Below are positions 24,259 through 32,660 of a stretch of 64,000 nucleotides of DNA, piece by piece (position 1 is the first letter of the stretch; each line of letters starts with the position of its first letter). The notes under the pieces are model-generated. The model did not search any database, was not told the origin of the DNA, and worked only from the letters and a program-made list of their open reading frames with translations. The stretch comes from Streptantibioticus rubrisoli (GTDB lineage Bacteria > Actinomycetota > Actinomycetes > Streptomycetales > Streptomycetaceae). The stretch covers positions 62,001 to 126,000 of the forward strand of contig NZ_JANFNH010000001.1 in NCBI RefSeq assembly GCF_024436055.1. The letters are read 5' to 3'. The position numbers and the translations under genes were made by a program.

Positions 24259-25506
24259 TCAGTCAGTTGCGCCGCGCAGGAACGGCACCGCGAGCGCGAT
24301 TGCCGGAGCGGTGACGACCAGAAAGAACGAACTGCCGTGTCCGGCGGCCAGCGCAGCGCTCGACGAGGCGCCGACGGCGAACCCGACCTGGGTGATGCTG
24401 GTCATCCACCCGTTCGCTTCGCTGTCGTACCCGGCCGGGGTGAGCCGCCCCGCCGTGGTGAACAGCGCGGCGAAGGTGGATCCGATCGCGGCCCCGGTCA
24501 GCGGGCAGACGAGCAACACCAGCGACGGCGACGAGTGCATGGCCAGCGCCAGCAGACAGCAGCCGAGGGCGAAGGCGCCCAGCAGGACCGGGAGTTGCAC
24601 TCTGCGCCGAAGCTCGGCGGAAGCCGCCCCGAGGCACAAAGCCCCCAGAATGCTGCCGACGGAGAGCCCAGCCAGGTACACGCCGCTGTAGCCGGTCGCG
24701 TGGTGCTTCTGCGCATAGATGGGGAGCACCACCTCTACGGCGGCGAGCGCGGCGCAGAACAGGACGTGGGCGGTGAAGACCTTGCGCAGCGCCACCGGGC
24801 GCAGCGGCCCCAGCCAGTCCCGCGCCCCGTCTCCGGCCCCACGGGCGGCCGGGCGGCGCAACGTGACCATCAGCAGTACGGCGACGGTCATCAGCGAGCC
24901 GCTGAGGACCAGCGGCAGCACCGGCGACAGGCCGGTGCTGAGCCAACCGGCGAGGGCCGGGCCGGTGATCAGGGTGAGGTCCATCGCCGCGGACTCCAGC
25001 GAGTACGCCGAGGCCCTGGTGCGCTCGCCGGGCACCGCACGCCAGTACGTCCGCAACATGATGGTGACCGGCGGAAAGGACGCGCCCAGGACGGCGGCGG
25101 AACCGGCGACGGCGGCGAACGGCAGCCGGGCCGAGGCGGACGCCACCAGACCGGCCAGGCCGCCCAGATAGCACACCAGGCAACCCAGCAGGACCGGCCT
25201 GACCGGGTGGCGGTCCGCGAGGCGGCCCCGCAGCGGGCTGGTCAGCGCGTTGGCGATCAGCATCGCACTGATCGTCAGCCCGGCCGCGCCGTACGAGTAC
25301 CGGGGTGACACCAGCAACAGCACGCTGATCGAGAACATGTTGATCGGGAGTTTCGACACCAGGCTGGCCGCCGCCAGCCGACCGGCCCCGGGAACGCCCA
25401 TGAGCTCGCGGTAGCCGCCCAGTGGACCTGACGGTCCAGCCGCCGCGGTCGCTACGGCGTCCGGGGTGCGTGTGGTGTCCGCGGTGTCCGCCGTCTCGTG
25501 CGTCAT
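24259..25506 (-). CDS. MFS transporter, probable product exporter
   Basis: 415 residues with about twelve hydrophobic segments. NALTSPLRGRLADRHPVRPVLLG (loop 2-3 signature; the motif core is GRLADRHPVRPV) and FPPVTIMLRTYWRAVPGERTRASAY-type sequence resemble drug/sugar efflux MFS carriers. ATG 25506 lies one base after the ATP-grasp stop, so translation is coupled. The tabtoxin cluster also has an MFS gene (tblR). Here it probably exports the operon product and gives self-protection. Confidence 0.83.
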   Translation of the reverse strand: MTHETADTADTTRTPDAVATAAAGPSGPLGGYRELMGVPGAGRLAAASLVSKLPINMFSISVLLLVSPRYSYGAAGLTISAMLIANALTSPLRGRLADRHPVRPVLLGCLVCYLGGLAGLVASASARLPFAAVAGSAAVLGASFPPVTIMLRTYWRAVPGERTRASAYSLESAAMDLTLITGPALAGWLSTGLSPVLPLVLSGSLMTVAVLLMVTLRRPAARGAGDGARDWLGPLRPVALRKVFTAHVLFCAALAAVEVVLPIYAQKHHATGYSGVYLAGLSVGSILGALCLGAASAELRRRVQLPVLLGAFALGCCLLALAMHSSPSLVLLVCPLTGAAIGSTFAALFTTAGRLTPAGYDSEANGWMTSITQVGFAVGASSSAALAAGHGSSFFLVVTAPAIALAVPFLRGATD

Positions 25507-25507
25507 G

Positions 25508-26788
25508 TCAGGGCGTCTCGTTCGCACCGGCGGGGATCGCTCGCGTCTGTGCGGGGTGATCGGGAGCGATCTCCAGCGTCACGAGCGAGCGGATCAGCCC
25601 CATGGTGCGCAACACGTCCGCCTCGGTCGCTCCGGAGACGACGACGCCGAACGGGATGTCGTCCTGGTGGCGGGTGACCGGGACGTGGTCGCCGGGCCGG
25701 AAGCCGACCAGGATGTCGTCGATGCCCGGGCGACCCTCCAGGTCCTCGATGCCGTGGATCGCCACCAGTGTGCCCGGCGCCTCCTCGTTGTGGATCGCCA
25801 TGGCGCCGTACCGGACCCGGAAGTCCAGCGGCTCGTCCATGATCGCTGGGCGCTCGCCCAGGTAGCAGATGATGGCGTCACGGTAGGCCCGGACCTTGCT
25901 GTGCTGCGCCCACATGCGCACGGCAGGCCCGCCCGGCAGTCGGGGGCCGATCTCCATCAGGTACACGCCGTCGGCGGTGGCCTTCACCTCGGTGTGGCTC
26001 GGGCCGTGCTCGATACCGAAGGCGTCCAGCACCTGCCGCACGTACGCTTCGACCCGCTCCCAGTCCGGGTGGCTCTCGTCGATCTGCACGTTGTCCCAGA
26101 TCGGGAAGTCGTAGTCGCGGTCGTCCGGCTGGCGGTACTCCCACATGTCGATGATTCGGTGCTCGCCGTGGCTGCTGAAGAAGTTGACCGAGAACTCCCG
26201 TCCCCGGACGTACTGTTCCACCAGCCGTTCGGCGATCGGCTGCTGGTACACGTCGTGCGTCTCCAACTGCGCCAGCCTGTCCAGCGCCGCGGGGTCGGAG
26301 AGCAGGGTGACGCCCTGCGCGCCAGCCCCCATGGTGGGCTTGACGATGACCGGGAACCCGATCTCCCGACTGGCCGTCGCGCTCTCGTCGAGCGTGTGCA
26401 CGAGCCGGAACCGGGGAATGGGCAGCCCTGTCTCCTGGGCCCGCGCTCGCATTGCTGCCTTGTTGCGTCGGGCGAAGGCGAGCAACGGGTCGTTGCAGGG
26501 CAGGGCGAGCAGGTGGGCGATCTCGGCGGCCCGGTGGGCGCCCGCCTCCATCGCGGGAACGACGGCCTTGATGTCGACGCCCAGTTCGGTGAGGGCCCGC
26601 ACCACCTCGGCCGGGTCCGACAGGTGGAGCGAGATGTCGTCGCCTTTGTCGTGGCCCGGGGTGTCGGTGCTGAATCCCAGGGTGTAGACGGAGACGACGG
26701 CGAACCCGAGTTCGCGGGCTGCGGCCTTGTACCCGGCGCCGTTGCGCACCGGGTCCACCAGTAGGACTGCGGGCCGGTCTTGCTTCAT
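25508..26788 (-). CDS. ATP-grasp carboxylate-amine ligase
   Basis: 426 residues. The central ATP-grasp fold shows RRNKAAMRARAQETGLPIP, FPVIVKPTMGAGAQGV (ATP-binding loop), LVEQYVRGREFSVNFF and the Mg-binding end GVYLMEIGPRLPGG. This matches L-amino-acid ligases such as BacD and, from memory, TblF of the tabtoxin cluster. It activates a carboxylate as acyl phosphate and joins it to an amine. Candidates in this operon are 7-carboxy-7-deazaguanine or a diaminopimelate-derived amino acid. GGAGG sits seven bases before ATG 26788. Confidence 0.87.
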   Translation of the reverse strand: MKQDRPAVLLVDPVRNGAGYKAAARELGFAVVSVYTLGFSTDTPGHDKGDDISLHLSDPAEVVRALTELGVDIKAVVPAMEAGAHRAAEIAHLLALPCNDPLLAFARRNKAAMRARAQETGLPIPRFRLVHTLDESATASREIGFPVIVKPTMGAGAQGVTLLSDPAALDRLAQLETHDVYQQPIAERLVEQYVRGREFSVNFFSSHGEHRIIDMWEYRQPDDRDYDFPIWDNVQIDESHPDWERVEAYVRQVLDAFGIEHGPSHTEVKATADGVYLMEIGPRLPGGPAVRMWAQHSKVRAYRDAIICYLGERPAIMDEPLDFRVRYGAMAIHNEEAPGTLVAIHGIEDLEGRPGIDDILVGFRPGDHVPVTRHQDDIPFGVVVSGATEADVLRTMGLIRSLVTLEIAPDHPAQTRAIPAGANETP

Positions 26789-26840
26789 GACGATGCCTCC
26801 TGAAGGGAACGCTGGGGATGGGCTGGGGGTTGAGGTCCGG

Positions 26841-27674
26841 TCAGGCGGCGCTGCCGTGCTGGCGGAAGAGGTCGTCGAGCAGCAGCTTGTCGTGCCGCTC
26901 GCCCTCCGCCAGCCGCTTGATCACCAGCAGGCAGGGCATGCCGAACTCACCACCGGGCAGCCGCCGGGTGTATGTCGACCCCACGCACACCGACCAGGCG
27001 GGGGCCCGCCCGCGCGACAGCTCCGCGCCCGTCTCGGCGTCGAACACCCGGGTGCTGGCCGTCAGCAGTACCCCGGCGCCGAGCTTGGCCCCCTGCTCGA
27101 CGCGGGCGCCCTCGACGATCACCGAGCGGGAGCCGATGAACGCCTCGTCCTCCACCACCACCGGCACGGCGCCGACGGGTTCCAGCACTCCGCCGATGCC
27201 GACGCCGCCGGAGAGATGGACGTTGGTCCCGATCTGCGCGCAGGAGCCGACGGTCGCCCAGGTGTCGACCAGCGTGCCTGGGCCGACGAAGGCCCCCACG
27301 TTGACGTAACTGGGCATCAGCACGCAGCCGGGAGCCAGGTGACTGCCGTAGCGGGCGATCGCGCCCGGCACCATCCGCACCCCGGGGAAGTTCCGCTTCA
27401 GCGGCAGGCGGTCGGCGTACTGGAACGGGCCCGCCTGCGACCGCTCCATGGGCAGTACTCGGAACGCCAGCAGGATCGACCGCCGCGCACGCTCGTCCAT
27501 CACGACCTCGCCGGTGGACGCACTGACGGTGGCCACCCGGGCGACGCCCCGGTCCAGCTGGTCCAGCGCCTCGGTGACGTAGCGGCGGGCGTCGTCGTTC
27601 GTGGGGGAGAGCTCAGCGCGACGCTCCCAGAGTTCGTCGATGATCCCGGAAACCGGGCTTTCGATGAGGTCCAC
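26841..27674 (-). CDS. dapD: tetrahydrodipicolinate N-succinyltransferase, proteobacterial DapD type
   Basis: 277 residues from GTG 27674, which has GGAGG eight bases upstream. The left-handed beta-helix core is very close to the E. coli enzyme: VLMPSYVNVGAFV, TLVDTWATVGSCAQIG, NVHLSGGVGIGGVLEP, EDEAFIGSRS. Actinobacteria normally use a distinct, longer DapD, so this copy is probably acquired and pathway-specific. It acylates tetrahydrodipicolinate in the succinylase route to diaminopimelate. TabB of the tabtoxin cluster is the known secondary-metabolism homologue. It lies 43 bases after the aminotransferase. Confidence 0.88.
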   Translation of the reverse strand: MDLIESPVSGIIDELWERRAELSPTNDDARRYVTEALDQLDRGVARVATVSASTGEVVMDERARRSILLAFRVLPMERSQAGPFQYADRLPLKRNFPGVRMVPGAIARYGSHLAPGCVLMPSYVNVGAFVGPGTLVDTWATVGSCAQIGTNVHLSGGVGIGGVLEPVGAVPVVVEDEAFIGSRSVIVEGARVEQGAKLGAGVLLTASTRVFDAETGAELSRGRAPAWSVCVGSTYTRRLPGGEFGMPCLLVIKRLAEGERHDKLLLDDLFRQHGSAA

Positions 27675-27717
27675 AGGTGGCGCCTCCACATCGTGGGGTC
27701 GGACGGTTCTCGGGCGT

Positions 27718-28848
27718 TTAGTGCGCGACGGCGGCCAGGGCCGGTAGCAGTCGGCGGAGCAGCGCGAACCGCGGTGCGATGGCTGGACGGTCATGGACCG
27801 CCGCGATCCTGACGTGGCCTCGGCCAGCCGGACCGTATGCCAGCCCCGGAGCCAGCACGAGGCCCGCGTGCACGGCGGCGGCGCGGGCGAACCCCGCCGC
27901 GTCACCGCCGGGGACGGCCGCCCACACGAAGAGACCGCCCTCGGGGGACGTGCACGACAGGCCGTTGGCGTTCAGTTCAGCGACCAGTTCGGCGATCCGC
28001 CGCGCGTTGCGGGCACGTTGCTCGGCGGCGTGCGGGTCGTCGGTGAGCAGCCGGGCACCGGTTCGTTGTGAGACGTCCGAGGCCATCAGGCCGGCCACCC
28101 GCCGACGGCGGATCAGTTTGGCCACCACTCGCGGGTCGCCGGTGTAGAAGCCCAGCCGCACCCCGGGCGCGTTGGACCGCTTGGAGATGCTGTGCACGGC
28201 CAGCACCCCGTCGAGTCCATGGGTGAGTACGGTGCGCGGCTCCCCGCACCACGTCGCTTCGGCGTATGCCTCGTCCGAGACCACCAGCACGCCGTGCGCC
28301 CGGCCCCACGCGGCGATCGGGGCCAGTGGCTCGACGACTCCGGTGGGATTCGCCGGGCTGTTGACCCACAGGAGCAGCGCTCGGGCCGTGATCCGCGGCG
28401 GCACCAGGTCCAGCCGCGTTCGGAACCGCTCGTCGACCGGAACACGGTACGGGCGAAGCCCGGCCAGGCGGGCGCCGAGTTCGTACGGCGGGTAGCCGAG
28501 GGCGGGGATCAGCACCGTGTCCCGCTCCGGCCTGTCGAGGGCCCGGGCCGTCGAGTCCCGCACGAACAGGGGAAGGGTGGAGATGAACTCCTTGGAGCCC
28601 GCGCAGGCCGCCACCGAGTCGAGCGGCACCGCCACTGCGAATCTGCGCAACAGGTACCCCGTTGCAGCGGCCCGCAGCTCCTCGGTACCCCGGCTGGGGG
28701 GATAGGCCGCCGGTCCCACGGAGGCCGTGACGGACCCGAGGACCGGTGCCGGATCGGCCGGCACGCCGAGCGAGAGGTCCAGCGGCTGATGGCCGCTTCC
28801 AGCCGCGAGGGCCAGCAGGTCCTCCCTGCTGCAACCGCCGTCGGGCAT
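27718..28848 (-). CDS. DapC-like class I/II aminotransferase
   Basis: 376 residues of fold-type I PLP enzyme. DLSLGVPADP, YPPSRGTEELRAA, ACAGSKEFI, LLWVNSPANPTGVV (substrate loop), VSDEAYAEATW, and the PLP-lysine motif SISKRSNAPGVRLGF are present, matching N-succinyl-diaminopimelate aminotransferases. ATG 28848 lies in a TGATG overlap with the decarboxylase stop; GTG 28851 is an alternative. It would aminate N-succinyl-2-amino-6-ketopimelate made by the next enzyme, DapD. TabD is the tabtoxin-cluster counterpart from memory. Confidence 0.85.
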   Translation of the reverse strand: MPDGGCSREDLLALAAGSGHQPLDLSLGVPADPAPVLGSVTASVGPAAYPPSRGTEELRAAATGYLLRRFAVAVPLDSVAACAGSKEFISTLPLFVRDSTARALDRPERDTVLIPALGYPPYELGARLAGLRPYRVPVDERFRTRLDLVPPRITARALLLWVNSPANPTGVVEPLAPIAAWGRAHGVLVVSDEAYAEATWCGEPRTVLTHGLDGVLAVHSISKRSNAPGVRLGFYTGDPRVVAKLIRRRRVAGLMASDVSQRTGARLLTDDPHAAEQRARNARRIAELVAELNANGLSCTSPEGGLFVWAAVPGGDAAGFARAAAVHAGLVLAPGLAYGPAGRGHVRIAAVHDRPAIAPRFALLRRLLPALAAVAH

Positions 28849-30140
28849 CACGACGCGCTGACCGATCCGTCGTGCGGGATCAGCCGCAGCGGCTCGAAGT
28901 CGAGGGTGGCGAAGTAGTCCCGTTCCTCCTCCGCACGGCGGACGCGCTCGACGCTGCCGTCCAGCCGCAGCAGCAACTCCTGCGGGCGCAGCCGCCCGTT
29001 GTAGTTGAATCCCATGGACAGGGCATGCGCACCGGTGTCGTGGATCACCACGAAGTCGCCCTCGGTCACTGCGGGAAGCGCTCGCTGCTTGGCGAACTTG
29101 TCATTGTTCTCACACAGTGAGCCGACGACGTCCACGACCTCGATCGGGCGGTCGGCCCCCTCGGGCACCGTGATGTGGTGGTACGCGCCGTACATGGCGG
29201 GGCGCATCAGAGCGCTCATGCCTGCGTCGACGCCGACGTACTCGCGTGCCTTGCTCATCCGGTTCACCACCCGGGTGACCAGCGCCCCGTGCGGACCGGT
29301 GACGAACCGGCCGCTTTCGAACAGGACGCGTGGGCGGCGCACGCCGTGTTCCCGCTCCCAGCTCGCCAGCCGGTCGGTGACGGCGCGGCCCAGTCCCGCG
29401 AGGTCGAAGGGTGGTTGGGTCGGCTCGTAGGGGATGCCGAGTCCGCCGCCGAGGTTGACGAACTCGACGGTGACGCCGAGTTCGGCCCGCAGGCGGTCCG
29501 CCTGTTCCAGCAGGAGGTCGAGGGTGCGCAAGAACGGTTCGGTGGACATGAACCCCGAGCCGAGCATCATGTGCAGGCCGAAGGAGGTCACGCCGAGGCG
29601 CTGCGCTCGGGCGCAGACCTCCACCAGGCGGGTCACCGGGACGCCGAACTTGGCCGACTCCGCGTCGCCCAGGTACGACGCACCGGCGTCGGTGGCTGCC
29701 TTGCCCGGCTGGACCCGGAAGCACAGGGTGTCGGGCATCTCCCCGATGTCGACCAGCTTGTCGAACACGGCCACGTCGTCGACGTTGATCAGCGCCCCGA
29801 GCTTCAGCGCCGCCCGCAGTTCGTCCGCACTGGTGTTGTTGGAGGTGAAGCAGATGTCGTGACCGACGGCCCCGGCCCCTGCGGCCAACGCCAGTTCTGG
29901 CCGCGAGCTGCAGTCGAAGCCCATGCCGCGCCCGGCCAGGATGCGCAGCATGGTCGGATTGGGCAGTCCCTTGACCGCGAAGTACTCCCGGTACGGGGTG
30001 TCGGCGAACGCCTCGTCGAAGTCCGTGCAGGTCTCGTGGATGCCCTGCTCGTCGTAGATGTGGAAGGGCGTACCGAAACACTGGGCGGCCGAGCCCAGCA
30101 CCGCGTCAAGTCGCTTGGCGAATGCCTGACTTATCGGCAT
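28848..30140 (-). CDS. diverged diaminopimelate-decarboxylase-like enzyme (LysA/TabA type)
   Basis: 430 residues, fold-type III PLP decarboxylase. The PLP lysine is in YFAVKGLPNP, the phosphate loop is GGGLGIPY and the active-site Cys is in LCENNDKFAKQR; SMGFNYNGRLRP near the end is also family-like. Several signatures differ from housekeeping LysA: the usual HIGS-type motif reads LHMMLGSG, and ESGRFVTGP and CENND replace EPGRxxV and CESGD. Altered substrate choice is therefore plausible. It precedes the DapC-like gene with a TGATG overlap, and the methyltransferase gene lies 23 bases upstream. Confidence 0.87.
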   Translation of the reverse strand: MPISQAFAKRLDAVLGSAAQCFGTPFHIYDEQGIHETCTDFDEAFADTPYREYFAVKGLPNPTMLRILAGRGMGFDCSSRPELALAAGAGAVGHDICFTSNNTSADELRAALKLGALINVDDVAVFDKLVDIGEMPDTLCFRVQPGKAATDAGASYLGDAESAKFGVPVTRLVEVCARAQRLGVTSFGLHMMLGSGFMSTEPFLRTLDLLLEQADRLRAELGVTVEFVNLGGGLGIPYEPTQPPFDLAGLGRAVTDRLASWEREHGVRRPRVLFESGRFVTGPHGALVTRVVNRMSKAREYVGVDAGMSALMRPAMYGAYHHITVPEGADRPIEVVDVVGSLCENNDKFAKQRALPAVTEGDFVVIHDTGAHALSMGFNYNGRLRPQELLLRLDGSVERVRRAEEERDYFATLDFEPLRLIPHDGSVSAS

Positions 30141-30163
30141 GGTCGTCTCTCTGCTAGCGGTGG

Positions 30164-30847
30164 TCAGAACCCGACGGTCGCCGTGATCACGGCACGGCTG
30201 CGCTGGCCGGACAGCGGCCGGTCGTAGTCGAAGTACTGCACCTCGACGGCCGAGAAGCCCGCGCCGAGTGCCTCACCGCGCAGATACTCACCGGAAAGCC
30301 AGTAGAAGCCGGGAACCCCGGGCGCGGCCTGGGTCGGCTCGGCGCTCGGTGGGCTGTCGTTGGAGGCGATGAAGGTGCCGCGGGTGCCGTCTGCGGTCAA
30401 CCAGGCGTGTATCCGCTCGAAGACCGGGGCCAGACCCCTTCCCTCGGCGTAGAGGTGACCCAGCAGCCCGTCGGCGTAGACGACCGGCCAGCGGCCCTCC
30501 GGTGACCACGTCATGACGTCGGCGCGCAGCGCCTCCACTCCCTTCGCCGCTGCGATGTCGACTGCCTCCTGCACCGCGTCGACGGCCAGCACCCGGTAGC
30601 CGGTCTGCGCGATGCCGCTCTCGACCGCGGCGTTGCCGCTGCCGAGGCTCAGCAGGCGGTCGGTCTCGCTGTCCTTGATGGCGCGAAGCAGCTTGTCGTG
30701 CATCCAGTCGCGGTACCTGCTGGAGTAGGTCGACGGCGTGACGGAGTCCCCTCGCGCCTCGCCCAGCTCCCAGGTCTGGAACAACGTCCGCCCGCTGGTG
30801 CCGGGTGAGCTGTAGAACTCGTTCAGCCCGTTGGTCTCTGGGTTCAC
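30164..30847 (-). CDS. SAM-dependent methyltransferase-like protein
   Basis: 227 residues from GTG 30847. A class I SAM-binding core is visible: RLLSLGSGNAAVESGIA (glycine-rich motif I), VLAVDAVQEAVDIAA (acidic ribose contact), ALRADVMTW and VVYADGLLGHLY. The N-terminal ~50 residues (FYSSPGTSGRTLFQTWELG) are not recognised. In tabtoxin a methionine-derived carbon enters the lysine-like skeleton, and a protein of this size (TblA) lies beside tabA/tabB, so a C-methylation role is possible. Methylation of 7-carboxy-7-deazaguanine, as in huimycin, is the other option. Both are inference. Confidence 0.72.
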   Translation of the reverse strand: MNPETNGLNEFYSSPGTSGRTLFQTWELGEARGDSVTPSTYSSRYRDWMHDKLLRAIKDSETDRLLSLGSGNAAVESGIAQTGYRVLAVDAVQEAVDIAAAKGVEALRADVMTWSPEGRWPVVYADGLLGHLYAEGRGLAPVFERIHAWLTADGTRGTFIASNDSPPSAEPTQAAPGVPGFYWLSGEYLRGEALGAGFSAVEVQYFDYDRPLSGQRSRAVITATVGF

Positions 30848-30915
30848 TGCTGATGTCCCTTTCTCGGATGTTCGCGCGAGGTCCGCGGCGGGTGGCGGCC
30901 GGTGGGCGTTGACGG

Positions 30916-31536
30916 TCACCAACGTGGGGCCGAGCCGCCGGAGGTCTGCGCGAGCGTCAGCAGTTGGGTGCGCTCGGGGCCGTCCTGCTCGAAGACGCCG
31001 CGGAACGCGGCCGAGGTCATGCGGGCGGGTGTCCGGATGCCGCGCATGGTCATGCACAGGTGCTCGCCCCGGCCGATGACGGCGACGTCGGCGGAGCCGG
31101 TGAGCTGCGAGACCTCGTCGGCCACCTCCGCTACCAGACGCTCCTGCACCTGGAGCTTGTGCGCGTGCTTGTGGGCGACCCGGCCGAACTTGGACAGTCC
31201 GAGCAGGCTCTTGTCGCTGCGGTAGGCGATGGTGAGGCTGCAGTTGAACGGGAGCAGATGGTGCTCGCACAGCGACCAGACCAACAGATCGGAGATATAG
31301 ACCAGTTGGTTGTCGCTGATGCTGCCGAAGAGGGTCTCTATCTTGCCGGGCTCGTAGCCGACGAACTCCCGCCACCACTTCGCGTAACGGCGCGGTGTGT
31401 CGGCAAGGCCCTCACGGTCCGGATCCTCGCCGATCTCGACGAGCAGCTGACGGGCGATCGCCTCAAGGGGGTCGGGGGCGCCCTGGGGGCACTCCAGCGG
31501 ATCGGAGACCTGCTCGGGCTCCATCGTCACAGCCAT
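30916..31536 (-). CDS. folE: GTP cyclohydrolase I
   Basis: 206 residues. It converts GTP to 7,8-dihydroneopterin triphosphate, the entry step to preQ0. Conserved segments are DREGLADTPRRYAKWW, SLCEHHLLPFNCSL (zinc-binding Cys and His), GLSKFGRVAHKHAHKLQVQERL (catalytic His region) and EHLCMTMRGI. ATG 31536 has AGGAG seven bases upstream; an ATG at 31542 overlaps the queE stop (ATGA) and may add two residues. A second, housekeeping folE for folate is expected elsewhere in the genome, so this copy looks dedicated. Confidence 0.92.
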   Translation of the reverse strand: MAVTMEPEQVSDPLECPQGAPDPLEAIARQLLVEIGEDPDREGLADTPRRYAKWWREFVGYEPGKIETLFGSISDNQLVYISDLLVWSLCEHHLLPFNCSLTIAYRSDKSLLGLSKFGRVAHKHAHKLQVQERLVAEVADEVSQLTGSADVAVIGRGEHLCMTMRGIRTPARMTSAAFRGVFEQDGPERTQLLTLAQTSGGSAPRW

Positions 31537-31538
31537 TC

Positions 31539-32294
31539 TCATACTCCTCGCTGGTCGCCCCAGGCGAGTACGTGCAGCCGGGTGGTCAGATTCCACCCGC
31601 GCCGCACCACCTCGTCCGCGAGCGCCTCCAGGTTTTCGGTGATGTCCCGCCGGGACTTGCCTTCGGGCATGATCCAGACCGGCGCGAAGCCGATCCGGTC
31701 CTGCAGTTCGCCGACCTCGGCCAGATCGGCGGATGACGTGCAGACGAACTTGAAAGCGACGTCCGCGGTGCCGTGGAACCGCTTGAGCACCGCGGGCTTG
31801 ATCCGCCGGTGCTCCGGATCGCCGGAGTGGGCAAGCTTGGGGGAGACGTTGAAGCGCACACCCAGACCGACGAGTTCGTCGCAAGGGGCGACCGTGCCGT
31901 TCGTCTCGATCTCCACGCGGATCCCCCGCGCCCGAAGCCCGCGCACCACGGGAAGGATCCGGTTCTGCTGGTTCAGCGGCTCACCACCGCTGATCACGAC
32001 CATCGGGACCGCCATCTCGATCAGCTCGCCCAGCACCTGTTCGGCCGTCAGGGAACGCAGTTCGGTTCGAGGGTCGAAGGCTGTGCCCGCGTCACTGACG
32101 CCCTGCCAGTCCCAGGTGTAGGGCGTGTCGCACCACCGGCAGGACAGGTTGCAGCCGCCGAGGCGCAGGAACGCGCACCGCCGCCCGGCAGACGGTCCCT
32201 CGCCCTGCACGGTGGGGCCGAAGATCTCGTTGACCACGATCACGGTCGAGGTGTCGTCCTCAACCAGTGCGCCGATGTCCGCTGGCGTGCTCAC
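31539..32294 (-). CDS. queE: 7-carboxy-7-deazaguanine synthase, radical SAM
   Basis: 251 residues. It rearranges 6-carboxytetrahydropterin into 7-carboxy-7-deazaguanine (CDG). Visible are NEIFGPTVQGEGPSAG, the cluster motif CNLSCRWCDTPYTW with three cysteines for the 4Fe-4S cluster, VVISGGEPLNQQ, IETNGTVAP and FNVSPKLAHSG. It starts with GTG 32294 in a GTGA overlap with queD. The carboxyl group of CDG is a potential substrate for the ATP-grasp ligase or the methyltransferase in this operon. Confidence 0.94.
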   Translation of the reverse strand: MSTPADIGALVEDDTSTVIVVNEIFGPTVQGEGPSAGRRCAFLRLGGCNLSCRWCDTPYTWDWQGVSDAGTAFDPRTELRSLTAEQVLGELIEMAVPMVVISGGEPLNQQNRILPVVRGLRARGIRVEIETNGTVAPCDELVGLGVRFNVSPKLAHSGDPEHRRIKPAVLKRFHGTADVAFKFVCTSSADLAEVGELQDRIGFAPVWIMPEGKSRRDITENLEALADEVVRRGWNLTTRLHVLAWGDQRGV

Positions 32295-32656
32295 GGCCGG
32301 TACTCCGCCCAGGTCTTCGGGGTCTCCGACACCCGCACCGCGCTGATCTCACTGAACCGCTCGGCCCACACCTCGAAGATCCACATCGCCAGGTTCTCGG
32401 CGGAGGGGTTGAAGCCGGGGACCACCTCATTGAGGTGGCGGTGGTCGAGCTCCGTGTCCAGCCACTTCTTGAAGTCCGACAGGTCGCCGTAGTCGCGGAC
32501 GAAACCGGCCTCGGTGAGGTCCTCGCGTGACCGCGCGGAAAGCTCCAGCTGGACGGTGTAGTTGTGCCCGTGCACCCGTGCGCACTGGTGGCCTTCGGCC
32601 AGATGGTCCAGCCGGTGGCTTGCCGAGAACTGGAAGTCCTTGGTGATACGCAACAT
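32291..32656 (-). CDS. queD: 6-carboxytetrahydropterin synthase
   Basis: 121 residues, the usual QueD size. Zinc-binding histidines are in FSASHRLDHL and RVHGHNY, with the catalytic Cys in GHQCARVHGH; DYGDLSDFKKWLDTELDH and NPSAENLAMWIFE follow as in the family. It converts dihydroneopterin triphosphate to 6-carboxytetrahydropterin. ATG 32656 is chosen because the conserved domain begins there. It lies four bases after the queC stop, and its stop overlaps queE. Confidence 0.93.
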   Translation of the reverse strand: MLRITKDFQFSASHRLDHLAEGHQCARVHGHNYTVQLELSARSREDLTEAGFVRDYGDLSDFKKWLDTELDHRHLNEVVPGFNPSAENLAMWIFEVWAERFSEISAVRVSETPKTWAEYRP

Positions 32657-32660
32657 CGCT

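Noticed and set aside
28848-30140. Housekeeping lysA
   Set aside because: Several LysA signatures are altered and the gene is locked in a biosynthetic operon; a separate lysA is expected elsewhere.
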